8,548 nt of DNA from Synechococcales cyanobacterium PMM_0085 (GCA_949127705.1 CASBQJ010000578.1:1-8548), one strand, 5' to 3'; counted from the stretch's first letter, positions 1 to 6,448 are shown. The notes: a model not told the origin generated them from the letters alone. A program made the numbers and translations.

Positions 1-30
1 AATTAGCACAGTTTTAGGCATGGTGGTCAT
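1..30 (-). CDS. 5' end of an unidentified gene downstream of leuC (possible SDR-family dehydrogenase)
   Basis: Only ten codons lie in the window; they read MTTMPKTVLI and run off the left edge. The ATG is 4 nt after the leuC stop, so the gene is probably co-transcribed and perhaps translationally coupled with leuC. A second in-frame ATG at 19-21 (giving MPKTVLI) is an equally possible start. The stretch PKTVLI resembles the first beta strand that precedes the TGxxxGxG nucleotide-binding loop of short-chain dehydrogenases/reductases, but the loop itself is outside the window, so this is a guess. It does not look like the N-terminus of a LeuD small subunit as I know it. I am fairly sure a gene starts here and unsure of its family. 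Confidence 0.4.
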   Translation of the reverse strand, partial: MTTMPKTVLI

Positions 31-34
31 GGCT

Positions 35-1438
35 CTACAGCCACTCGCGCACGTCGCTCACCTGACCCGTTACAGCCGCCACCGCCACCATCGCTGGGCT
101 CATCAGCAGCGTCCGCCCTGATGAAGACCCCTGCCGCCCTTTGAAGTTGCGGTTAGAAGACGAGGCGCTGATTTGCCGCCCGACCAACTTGTCGGGGTTC
201 ATCGCCAAACACATCGAGCACCCGGCATTGCGCCATTCAAACCCTGCCGCTTCAAAAATTTTGTCTAGCCCTTCGGCTTCCGCTTGCAGCTTCACCCGCT
301 CCGATCCAGGCACCACAAACGCTTTGATCCCATCGGCCACATGGCGACCCTGAGCAATTTTAGCGGCTTCTCGCAGGTCACTAATGCGGCCATTGGTGCA
401 GCTGCCGATGAAGCAGACATCGACTTTGGTGCCCTTAATCGGAGTGCCCGGAGCCAGATCCATATACTGATAGGCTTCTTCAGCAATGAAGCGATCTTCT
501 TCCAGCAGCGATGCTGCCGTCGGTACCAGGTCGCCGATTCCCAGCCCCTGCCCAGGAGTAATGCCCCAGGTAATCGTTGGCGTAATGTCGCCCGCATCAA
601 ACACAATCACGTCGTCATACTCGGCATCGGCATCGCTGCGGATCGCCGTCCACCAAGCCACAGCTGTTTGCCAGTCATCGCCCTTAGGGGCAAAGTCTCG
701 TCCCTTGAGATAGGCAAATGTAATGGCATCGGGGTTCACATAGCCGCAGCGCGCTCCCCCTTCGATCGCCATGTTGCAAACGGTCATCCGTTCTTCCATG
801 CTCATGTGCTCAAAGGTAGTGCCCGCAAATTCGTAGGCATAGCCCACTCCGCCCTTGACTCCCAGCGTGCGAATGATGTGTAAAATCACGTCTTTGGCGT
901 ATACACCGGGTTGCAGCGCCCCATTCACCTCAATTTTGCGCACCTTGAGCTTGGCCAGCGCCAGCGTTTGCGAGGCCAACACGTCGCGCACTTGACTGGT
1001 GCCAATCCCAAAGGCGATCGCCCCAAAAGCCCCATGGGTAGAGGTATGGCTGTCTCCGCAGGCGATCGTCATACCGGGCTGCGTCAAGCCTTGCTCGGGC
1101 GCAATCACATGGACAATGCCCTGGCTACCAGAGCCAATGTTGTAGAACTGAATGCCGTTGTCGTGACAGTTGCGCTCTAGCTCCTGCATCATTTCTTCCG
1201 CCATCGCATCCACAAACGGTCGCGCCTGGTTTTCGGTCGGCACAATGTGATCGACTGTGGCCACCGTGCGTTCGGGAAATGGCACCGTTAGCCCGCGATC
1301 GCGCAACATAGCAAACGCCTGAGGACTGGTCACTTCGTGAATTAGATGTAACCCAATGAATAGCTGGGTCTGCCCCGATGGCAGCGTTCCCACCATATGG
1401 GATTGCCAAACCTTATCAAATAACGTGCCTTTACTCAT
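35..1438 (-). CDS. leuC: 3-isopropylmalate dehydratase large subunit (LeuC)
   Basis: LeuC, with the small subunit LeuD, isomerises 2-isopropylmalate to 3-isopropylmalate in leucine biosynthesis in the cytoplasm, using a [4Fe-4S] cluster. The 467-residue protein is full length for the family. The cluster ligands are visible: C347 in CFIGSCTNGR, and C407 and C410 in AGCSMC, at the same numbering as E. coli LeuC. Other aconitase-superfamily signatures present are DHIVPT (63-68), GDSHTSTHGAFG (128-139) and a C-terminal NFKGRQG (431-437). The start ATG gives the usual MSKGTLFDKVW N-terminus; I see no good Shine-Dalgarno before it. The next gene on this strand begins 4 nt after the stop and does not look like leuD, so the small subunit must be encoded elsewhere. 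Two HIP1 octamers lie inside the gene. Confidence 0.97.
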   Translation of the reverse strand: MSKGTLFDKVWQSHMVGTLPSGQTQLFIGLHLIHEVTSPQAFAMLRDRGLTVPFPERTVATVDHIVPTENQARPFVDAMAEEMMQELERNCHDNGIQFYNIGSGSQGIVHVIAPEQGLTQPGMTIACGDSHTSTHGAFGAIAFGIGTSQVRDVLASQTLALAKLKVRKIEVNGALQPGVYAKDVILHIIRTLGVKGGVGYAYEFAGTTFEHMSMEERMTVCNMAIEGGARCGYVNPDAITFAYLKGRDFAPKGDDWQTAVAWWTAIRSDADAEYDDVIVFDAGDITPTITWGITPGQGLGIGDLVPTAASLLEEDRFIAEEAYQYMDLAPGTPIKGTKVDVCFIGSCTNGRISDLREAAKIAQGRHVADGIKAFVVPGSERVKLQAEAEGLDKIFEAAGFEWRNAGCSMCLAMNPDKLVGRQISASSSNRNFKGRQGSSSGRTLLMSPAMVAVAAVTGQVSDVREWL

Positions 1439-1473
1439 AGCGCCAAGGTAAAAATTAAACTGGGTAGTGCAGG

Positions 1474-1501
1474 TCTAACAGCTGTCGATCTAACACCTGT
1501 C
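1474..1501. repeat. Direct repeat upstream of leuC (possible operator)
   Basis: TCTAACAGCTGTC (1474-1486) and TCTAACACCTGTC (1489-1501) match at 12 of 13 positions with a 15-bp period. They sit about 36 to 63 bases upstream of the leuC ATG, and the first copy contains the palindrome CAGCTG. Placement and spacing would suit a regulator binding site for leuC, but no named motif is recognised, so function is inference. Confidence 0.45.
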
Positions 1502-1679
1502 ATAGATATGCTTTTTATGCCGTTTGACATACCACCACAGTAGGAAAGATTGGGATGCGATGTCCAATATATTTTTAATGGCCAACTAAGACTTGAGAGA
1601 TCTTAAACAATCCCAAAATGAGTCAAAAGAGGGGAAGCAGGATGAGGCCGCTCTATCTCCCATAGCTCATTTCAACCTT

Positions 1680-1731
1680 ATCTAAGGCTGCTCAATGTCC
1701 TCAGCATCTAAGGCTGCTCAATGTCCTCAGC
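1680..1731. repeat. Exact 26-bp tandem duplication just downstream of the DUF760 stop
   Basis: Bases 1680-1705 are repeated without mismatch at 1706-1731. On the minus strand the array begins 2 nt after the TAG of the DUF760 gene. Each unit contains a GCTG/CAGC complementary pair around an 11-nt loop, extended to GGCTG/CAGCC in the copy nearest the gene, so the transcript could form two consecutive small hairpins. The perfect identity suggests a recent duplication. The 26-bp period is not a multiple of three, and the array lies outside the reading frame. Confidence 0.9.
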
Positions 1732-1733
1732 CG

Positions 1734-2111
1734 CTATTTGGAACAGTCGGTTGGGGGTTCTTCGTTGGCAGGGTCGCGATGCATGGAAGGAACATCGGCG
1801 ACGCTCGTTTCTAGCTCCATGCGCTGTTCCATGCGGCGCAAAAAGTAGCCCGTCATCATCGCAGAAGCCAGTAAACTTGCTAGGTTGTCGCGCTCGGTTG
1901 TAATTTGTACACTAAACCCCTCAGACGGCAGCATTCCCACCAAGCCATGCACATTCTGAGAGATAATCTCTTTAATTTCTGGACTGACAGATCGAGCCAC
2001 CCTCGCCAATGCGTCTGGCGACTGATGCTGAAGATACTTTAACAGTTGATTGGGTTGCCCCTCTTCAGTGTTACTAGTAAAGAAGTCGGTACCATCAGAG
2101 TTAAAGACCAT
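1734..2111 (-). CDS. DUF760 family protein, function unknown
   Basis: A 125-residue soluble protein that I recognise as DUF760, a family shared by cyanobacteria and plant chloroplasts. The conserved core runs from about residue 20 (NQLLKYLQHQSPD) through VSPEIKEIISQNVHGLVGM (42-60) to LLASAMMTGYFLRRMEQRM (80-98). The last 25 residues are polar and look disordered. No catalytic motif, signal peptide or clear membrane helix is seen. The start ATG gives an N-terminus typical of the family, but no Shine-Dalgarno is obvious. It is divergent from the SWIM gene across a 100-bp spacer, and its stop is followed at once by the 26-bp duplication. From memory, plant DUF760 proteins have been linked to the chloroplast Clp protease; nothing in this sequence proves that here. 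Confidence 0.85.
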   Translation of the reverse strand: MVFNSDGTDFFTSNTEEGQPNQLLKYLQHQSPDALARVARSVSPEIKEIISQNVHGLVGMLPSEGFSVQITTERDNLASLLASAMMTGYFLRRMEQRMELETSVADVPSMHRDPANEEPPTDCSK

Positions 2112-2147
2112 AGGAACTCGGGTTCATGCTGAATCTGAATTGGATCC

Positions 2148-2175
2148 ATTCTTACACTTATCATCCCAACTGTAA
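2148..2175 (-). promoter_or_regulatory. Candidate promoter of the DUF760 gene
   Basis: On the minus strand TTACAG (2170-2175) is followed after 16 bp by an extended -10, TG-T-AAGAAT (hexamer 2148-2153). The fit to the sigma-70 consensus is moderate (4 of 6 in each box). The spacer is only 100 bp and divides two divergent genes, so the SWIM promoter must lie in the same stretch. No convincing plus-strand pair of boxes is seen. Confidence 0.25.
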
Positions 2176-2211
2176 CTACTACTCCTGCAAGAGAACACGG
2201 AAGTTTCACGT

Positions 2212-3051
2212 ATGACAAACTACGATGCACAACCCGGTCGGGAATGGTGGGCACAACGGTGGATTGATGTACTAGAGTCATTTGGTTGGATTCGTCGCTT
2301 AGCGCGTGCCCGCAACTATGCGCGGGAGGGGCATGTTTTAGCACTTGATTTTCGCGGGTCTAAGGTGCATGCGCTGGTGCAGGGAACGGCTCCAGAACCA
2401 TACAAGGTGTCGCTCTCTCTTGACCCATTTGATGAAGAGCAATGGCAATATGTGATTGAGTCGCTGTCACAGCAGGCAATTTTTTCGGCAAAGCTGCTCG
2501 CGGGCGAAATGCCTCAAAACATTGAGGAAGTGTTTACTTCCAATGGGTTGAGCCTGTTTCCCTTTACCAAGTTTGATATCCACAGCAAATGTTCTTGCCC
2601 CGACCCCGCTAATCCTTGCAAGCACATCGGCGCGGTCTATTATGTGTTGGGCGATCGCTTCAGTGAAGATCCGTTTGTGCTGTTTCAGCTGCGGGGTCGC
2701 ACTAAAGAACAAATCATTACGGCACTGCGCCAACTTCGCAGCATGAATGGGGACGCTGATACCTCAGAGCTGGCGTTGCCCCCTGCATCTGATCTAAGCC
2801 TCTCGCTCGACCCACATCAATTCTGGCAGTACGACAATCAGCTAGAACCGTCGCTAGTGGTGATCGTTCCCCCTCCCAGTACCGAAACCGTGCTGGATGT
2901 GTTAGGACTATTGCCGCTCAAGCCAGAAGGCACAGCGAGTTCTGCTTCACTTCCGGCTCAAGCGGTGATGGATCACCTTAAGACTGTTTATGAACAGGTG
3001 AGTCAGCAGGCGGTCATTACAGCGATGACGGCGGGCAGTAATGAGGGATGA
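2212..3051 (+). CDS. SWIM zinc-finger protein
   Basis: A 279-residue protein of the bacterial SWIM zinc-finger family. The finger is CxCx6CxH at C127, C129, C136 and H138 (CSCPDPANPCKH), which should bind one zinc and is associated in the family with DNA or protein binding. The N-terminal part (EWWAQRWIDVLESFGW, 11-26; ARNYAREGHVLAL, 33-45) and the FWQ segment near residue 204 are typical of the form whose gene is often found beside an SNF2-type helicase. No such helicase is in this window. The C-terminal third is variable and proline/alanine rich. It is divergent from the DUF760 gene and converges on the hydrolase gene, whose stop is only 29 nt away; I see no terminator in that gap. Ribosome binding site is weak. 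Its cellular role is unknown; the family call is firm. Confidence 0.88.
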   Translation: MTNYDAQPGREWWAQRWIDVLESFGWIRRLARARNYAREGHVLALDFRGSKVHALVQGTAPEPYKVSLSLDPFDEEQWQYVIESLSQQAIFSAKLLAGEMPQNIEEVFTSNGLSLFPFTKFDIHSKCSCPDPANPCKHIGAVYYVLGDRFSEDPFVLFQLRGRTKEQIITALRQLRSMNGDADTSELALPPASDLSLSLDPHQFWQYDNQLEPSLVVIVPPPSTETVLDVLGLLPLKPEGTASSASLPAQAVMDHLKTVYEQVSQQAVITAMTAGSNEG

Positions 3052-3080
3052 AGGGAAGGATGAAGGAGGAAGCTATTTTA

Positions 3081-3953
3081 CTAACTCAATGATGGGCTGG
3101 GTAGGCTCAAAAATGTCCGAAGATGATTCAAGTACGTTGGGGCGTCTTCGAGCATGGGAAAATGCCCAGTGTTGGCGATGACAACATGCTGGATGTGATG
3201 GCTCAGGGCGGAAGCGCGATCGCCCATATCAACGGGAATGATTTTGTCGTATTGCCCCGAAATCAGGAGCGTAGGCATCGCCAGTTGAGCAAACTCTTGC
3301 GGCATCACATCAACCGCTTTTTTACTAACGGCGGTGTAAAGCGTGCCCAGCGCCGCGTCATAGTCTGCCATGATGTAGTCTTCTAAAAATGCCCGTCGGG
3401 CTTCACCAGAAATGGGGCGACTCAAAAATCGCGACATAAACATTCGATCGGCCAATGGGATGTTTAACAGCCACGGTGGCCGAAATTCTACAACGTATTT
3501 GCCAAATTTGTAGAAGGCTTCAAAGGCTTTTTTGTCATATTCAAAAATGCCGCTGCAGGTGAGAATGGCGCGATCAACCCGTGCTGCATGGCGATTGAGA
3601 AAGAATGTGGCGATCGACGCGCCCGTAGAGTGCGCGTTGAGCGAAAAGGTTTGAATCCCTAAGGCATCGGCCAGCAGTGCCAAGTCATCTGCGTAGGTTT
3701 CTAGTTCGTAGCCGATTGCGGCTACCTCTGGAGGAATAGGTTTTGGCAGTGGCGATCGCCCAAACCCGCGCAGATCGTACAGCAAGCAGTCAAAGTGATC
3801 GACCAACGCCCGAGCTGTCGTTTCCCAGTATCGGGCTGAGCCTGCCCAGCCATGTAAAAATACCATGACGGGTTTGTGACCCGATGGTGGATTTTCGGCT
3901 GTGCTAATCCACTCATAATAGTGGTCTACTCCGCGAATTGAAAGGTAAGGCAT
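3081..3953 (-). CDS. Alpha/beta hydrolase, substrate unknown
   Basis: A 290-residue, single-domain alpha/beta hydrolase with all expected landmarks: oxyanion motif HGWAGS (34-39), YDLRGFGRS (59-67), nucleophile elbow AHSTG with S109, acid D236 in SGQYDKIIP, and H264 in NTGHFPMLED. The elbow has Ala107 where most relatives have Gly (GxSxG); alanine is small enough to keep the turn, so activity is expected. A cap region lies at about 135-215. No signal peptide is visible, so a cytoplasmic enzyme is likely. The sequence does not tell esterase, dehalogenase, epoxide hydrolase or C-C hydrolase apart. It lies 123 bp after clpX on the same strand, but a strong terminator between them argues for a separate promoter. 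The first codon ATG fits the family length; no clear Shine-Dalgarno. Confidence 0.93.
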   Translation of the reverse strand: MPYLSIRGVDHYYEWISTAENPPSGHKPVMVFLHGWAGSARYWETTARALVDHFDCLLYDLRGFGRSPLPKPIPPEVAAIGYELETYADDLALLADALGIQTFSLNAHSTGASIATFFLNRHAARVDRAILTCSGIFEYDKKAFEAFYKFGKYVVEFRPPWLLNIPLADRMFMSRFLSRPISGEARRAFLEDYIMADYDAALGTLYTAVSKKAVDVMPQEFAQLAMPTLLISGQYDKIIPVDMGDRASALSHHIQHVVIANTGHFPMLEDAPTYLNHLRTFLSLPSPSLS

Positions 3954-4036
3954 CGGTCTGAATAATGCGTAGGAATGAAATCTACTCTTATCCTTTCATG
4001 GCCTCGCCCCATTGAGCTACACAATCCAAAATTTCT

Positions 4037-4067
4037 GCTTTGGCTGAATCGCTGCGACAGCCAAAGC
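4037..4067 (-). terminator. Hairpin terminator of the clpP-clpX operon
   Basis: GCTTTGGCTG (4037-4046) and CAGCCAAAGC (4058-4067) form a perfect 10-bp stem, and TCG/CGA inside the loop can add three more pairs. The structure starts 9 nt after the clpX stop. On the minus strand the stem is followed by AGAAATTTT, a weak U-tract. Position and stem strength make this a likely intrinsic terminator or 3'-end stabiliser for clpX mRNA. Confidence 0.8.
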
Positions 4068-4076
4068 ACTGCTCGT

Positions 4077-5420
4077 TTAAGCCGACTCTGGCTTGGGCAG
4101 TGAAGACGGATGCAGCAGCAGTTCGGCTGTAGATCGTTTCTCAACCATTTCTCGGGTAATTAAGCAGCGAGTGACATCTTTGCGCGAGGGCAACTCATAC
4201 ATCACATCTAGCATCAGCTCTTCAACAATGCTGCGCAGCGCTCTAGCTCCGGTCTTGCGACGGTAGGCTTCTTTGGCGATCGCCCGCACCGCCTCTGGCT
4301 TAAACTCCAAATGCACATTGTCCATCTTCATCAGCTTCTGGTACTGCTTCACCAGAGCATTGCGGGGTTCTGTCAAAATTTCGGCCAGCGCATCCTCATC
4401 CAGCGGATCGACGACCGCAACCACCGGAACCCGGCCAATGAATTCAGGAATCATGCCAAACTTAACCAAATCGTCTGGCTCCAGACTTTTTAGCACATCT
4501 GCCGTGCGCTTTTCCTTTGTTTGCCCTTCACCGGGTTGGACAAAGCCCATCGACTTTTTGCCAATGCGCTGCTCAACTGACTTTTCTAAGCCAACAAACG
4601 CACCCCCGCAAATAAACAGAATATTGCTAGTGTCAATTTGGATGCAGTCTTGATAAGGATGCTTGCGCCCACCTTGAGGCGGCACGTTAGCAATCGTCCC
4701 CTCCAACATCTTTAGCAGGGCTTGCTGCACCCCTTCACCCGACACATCACGGGTAATGGATGGGTTCTCGCTCTTGCGTGCCACTTTGTCAATTTCGTCG
4801 ATGTAGATGATGCCTCGCTGCGCTTCCTCTACATCTAGGTCGGCAACCTGCAACAGCCGCAGCAAAATGTTTTCAACGTCTTCGCCGACATACCCGGCTT
4901 CGGTAAGCGTAGTAGCGTCTGCTACGGCAAAGGGGACATCAAGCATCTCGGCCAGGGTCTGGGCTAAGAGCGTTTTACCACACCCTGTTGGCCCTACCAA
5001 CAAAATGTTGGATTTTTGTAGCTCAACGGTGTCCTCAACCTTATTGGTGCTGCCTTTGGGTTGGGTAAAACTCAGCCGCTTGTAGTGGTTATAAACGGCC
5101 ACTGATAGGATCTTCTTGGCCTCGTCCTGACCAATCACATGCTCGTCGAGATGTTTTTTGATCTCTCGGGGCTTAGGAATTTGGGTTAATGACATCCGGG
5201 GCGATCGCGCTGGCCGCTGTTTTTCAGGCTGTTGCTCTCGCCTCGGTGAAGCCTGTGGCACCGTTGACCTAGAGTCAAACAACTCCTCATCTAAGATCTC
5301 ATTGCATAGATCCACACATTCATCACAAATGTAAACCCCCGGTCCAGCGATCAGTTTACGAACTTGCTCTTGTGATTTACCACAGAATGAACATTTGAGA
5401 TGGGAGTCATACTTTGACAT
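4077..5420 (-). CDS. clpX: ATP-dependent Clp protease ATP-binding subunit ClpX
   Basis: ClpX is the hexameric AAA+ unfoldase that feeds tagged or recognised substrates to ClpP in the cytoplasm. The 447-residue protein is complete. It has the N-terminal zinc-binding domain (C10, C13, C32, C35), a basic/proline-rich linker (about 52-80), Walker A GPTGCGKT (143-150), pore-1 loop GYVGED (176-181), Walker B IIYIDEIDK (204-212), the RKH pore loop (252-254), arginine finger R330 in EFIGR, and sensor-2 GAR (391-393). The ClpP-docking loop reads SMGF (290-293), so the classical IGF tripeptide is MGF. It lies 9 nt behind clpP with its own Shine-Dalgarno, and ends before a strong hairpin, so it is the last gene of the operon. 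Confidence 0.98.
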   Translation of the reverse strand: MSKYDSHLKCSFCGKSQEQVRKLIAGPGVYICDECVDLCNEILDEELFDSRSTVPQASPRREQQPEKQRPARSPRMSLTQIPKPREIKKHLDEHVIGQDEAKKILSVAVYNHYKRLSFTQPKGSTNKVEDTVELQKSNILLVGPTGCGKTLLAQTLAEMLDVPFAVADATTLTEAGYVGEDVENILLRLLQVADLDVEEAQRGIIYIDEIDKVARKSENPSITRDVSGEGVQQALLKMLEGTIANVPPQGGRKHPYQDCIQIDTSNILFICGGAFVGLEKSVEQRIGKKSMGFVQPGEGQTKEKRTADVLKSLEPDDLVKFGMIPEFIGRVPVVAVVDPLDEDALAEILTEPRNALVKQYQKLMKMDNVHLEFKPEAVRAIAKEAYRRKTGARALRSIVEELMLDVMYELPSRKDVTRCLITREMVEKRSTAELLLHPSSLPKPESA

Positions 5421-5425
5421 GGTCG

Positions 5426-5431
5426 CCCCTT
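5426..5431 (-). promoter_or_regulatory. Shine-Dalgarno of clpX overlapping the clpP stop
   Basis: AAGGGG on the minus strand lies 5 nt before the clpX ATG, and its two adenines are the last two bases of the clpP stop TAA. Ribosomes ending clpP therefore stop on the clpX ribosome binding site, a layout expected to couple translation of the two subunits. Confidence 0.65.
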
Positions 5432-6140
5432 AATTCAGTGCGGTGACAGTTTCTCGGACAGCAGATAGCTCTTGCCGCGAGACAACTTGGTCAATTAAAC
5501 CGTATTGCTTGGCTTCCTCAGCAGACATAAAGAAATCTCGTTCGGTATCGGCTTCGAGCTTATCAAAGGGCTGATGGGTGTGAAATGACAGCAGTTCGTT
5601 GAGCTTGCGCTTGTGGTAGAGGATTTCACGCGCTTGGATTTCGATATCTACCGCCTGCCCTTGAGCGCCTCCCAACGGCTGATGAATCATAATTCGAGAA
5701 CTCGGCAACGACATCCGCTTGCCAGCCGCTCCTGCTGTCAGCAAGAATGCTCCCATACTAGCAGCCAACCCAAAACAAATTGTCACGATATCGGGACGTA
5801 CTTGTTGCATAGTGTCGTAGATAGCCATGCCTGCCGTCACCGACCCCCCAGGAGAGTTGATGTAGATCTGGATATCTTTTTCGGGATCTTCAGCATCTAG
5901 AAATAAGAGCTGCGCCACGATAGAATCGGCGACCGCGTCGTCTACAGGCGTACCTAAAAAAATAATCCGCTCCCGCAGCAGTCGAGAATAAATATCAAAT
6001 GCCCGCTCTCCACGCCCTGACTGCTCAACCACCATTGGAATCATTGCGGTGAGTGAGCTTGAAGCTTGACCCCCTAAGGAGGAAACGGCAAGGGGACGAG
6101 TGCTAGTAATGGCGTAATCTGAAGACTGAGATACGAGCAT
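5430..6140 (-). CDS. clpP2: ATP-dependent Clp protease proteolytic subunit (ClpP2 type)
   Basis: The serine peptidase chamber of the Clp protease. The catalytic triad is intact: S128 in GLAASMGAF, H153 in MIHQPLGG and D202 in ERDFFMS, with the spacings of E. coli ClpP. The oxyanion-side motif NSPGGSV (95-101) is present, so this is an active ClpP, not the inactive ClpR. The first 32 or so residues before MIPMVVEQSGRGERA are serine-rich and resemble a removable propeptide; the protein is somewhat longer (236) than the E. coli one for this reason. Cyanobacteria carry several clpP genes; from established work in Synechococcus the copy in operon with clpX is clpP2 and its product pairs with ClpX. 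The paralog label rests on that context. No Shine-Dalgarno is seen before the chosen ATG. Confidence 0.95.
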   Translation of the reverse strand: MLVSQSSDYAITSTRPLAVSSLGGQASSSLTAMIPMVVEQSGRGERAFDIYSRLLRERIIFLGTPVDDAVADSIVAQLLFLDAEDPEKDIQIYINSPGGSVTAGMAIYDTMQQVRPDIVTICFGLAASMGAFLLTAGAAGKRMSLPSSRIMIHQPLGGAQGQAVDIEIQAREILYHKRKLNELLSFHTHQPFDKLEADTERDFFMSAEEAKQYGLIDQVVSRQELSAVRETVTALN

Positions 6141-6282
6141 AAAAATTACACGGGTAACAGCACAAGGCTGGGCGGAAGAACTAATTCACTGAGGACGGAT
6201 AGAATTTTGAGGTGACATGCGAATCGGTTAAGCCAAAGGATGGGGAGCCAAGTTATGCCGGATAAACAAAGTCATACCGGAT

Positions 6283-6312
6283 ATTATGCCTTAACTCCCT
6301 TGGGACTGGTAA
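6283..6312 (-). promoter_or_regulatory. Candidate clpP-clpX promoter
   Basis: On the minus strand TTACCA (6307-6312) and CATAAT (6283-6288, 5 of 6 to the -10 consensus) are 18 bp apart. The short palindrome TCCCTTGGGA (6296-6305) sits between them, and two copies of a TATCCGGYAT-like repeat lie at and just after the -10 box, where an operator could act. This would leave a leader of roughly 135 nt before clpP. Inference from motif fit only. Confidence 0.3.
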
Positions 6313-6375
6313 GGAATCTGAAGATTTGCTTACACACGATGCAATGTAGCCATCACCTAAAAGCCAGATTAACCG

Positions 6376-6409
6376 ATGCATCTCAATCTAAAATGCATTT
6401 CAACCTAGC
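6376..6409. repeat. Two-unit 17-bp degenerate tandem repeat
   Basis: Bases 6376-6392 (beginning ATGCATCTCAATCTA) and 6393-6409 (beginning ATGCATTTCAACCTA) abut and agree at 13 of 17 positions. It lies downstream of tig and upstream of the candidate clpP promoter. No function is apparent. Confidence 0.5.
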
Positions 6410-6425
6410 CTTAGTGTACCTCTAG

Positions 6426-6448
6426 CCGAATCAGTTAAGCTGCTTCGG
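6426..6448 (-). terminator. Hairpin behind tig, possible terminator
   Basis: CCGAA (6426-6430) pairs with TTCGG (6444-6448), and after one T/C mismatch CAG (6432-6434) pairs with CTG (6440-6442) around a 5-nt loop. It begins 12 nt after the tig stop. There is no U-tract on the minus strand, so it may be a weak terminator or an RNA-stabilising end. If it is leaky, tig and clpP could be partly co-transcribed. Confidence 0.4.

Larger units (their letters stand above)
1439..1733. other. Spacer between leuC and the DUF760 gene
   Basis: About 295 bases without a credible gene. It must hold the leuC promoter and the 3' end of the DUF760 transcript. Visible structure: a 13-bp direct repeat near leuC (1474-1501), a TAAGA-N9-TCTTA dyad at 1587-1605, and the exact 26-bp tandem duplication at 1680-1731. 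TATATT on the minus strand (1566-1571) could be a leuC -10 box, but no matching -35 is seen. The composition is A/T-richer than in the flanking genes. Confidence 0.7.
6220..6440. repeat. Dispersed 14-bp word flanking the tig-clpP spacer
   Basis: CGAATCGGTTAAGC (6220-6233) and CGAATCAGTTAAGC (6427-6440) agree at 13 of 14 bases, 207 bp apart in the same orientation. A shorter inverted relative, TTAACCGAT, occurs at 6369-6377 (it reads ATCGGTTAA on the minus strand). The copy at 6427 forms one arm of the hairpin behind tig. The entry spans the copies, not a continuous repeat. Confidence 0.55.

Noticed and set aside
284..883. A 199-codon plus-strand open frame inside leuC
   Set aside because: It is antisense to a well-conserved gene, with no family similarity; a codon-bias shadow.
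1524..1550. A perfect TTGACA on the plus strand in the leuC spacer
   Set aside because: No acceptable -10 box lies 16-18 bp downstream, and no plus-strand gene starts within 650 bp.
2112..2211. NtcA-type site (GTA-N8-TAC) in the divergent DUF760/SWIM spacer
   Set aside because: TGTAACTACTAC looks suggestive but the second half-site is not at the right distance.
3955..4036. tRNA-like text on the minus strand (TAGCTCAATGG followed by GGGCGAGG)
   Set aside because: It recalls a tRNA D-arm, but no acceptor stem, anticodon arm or TTCGA T-loop can be built around it.
6240..6425. Plus-strand 61-codon open frame in the tig-clpP spacer
   Set aside because: No proper ribosome binding site spacing, no recognisable protein content, and it runs over the repeats and the candidate clpP promoter.
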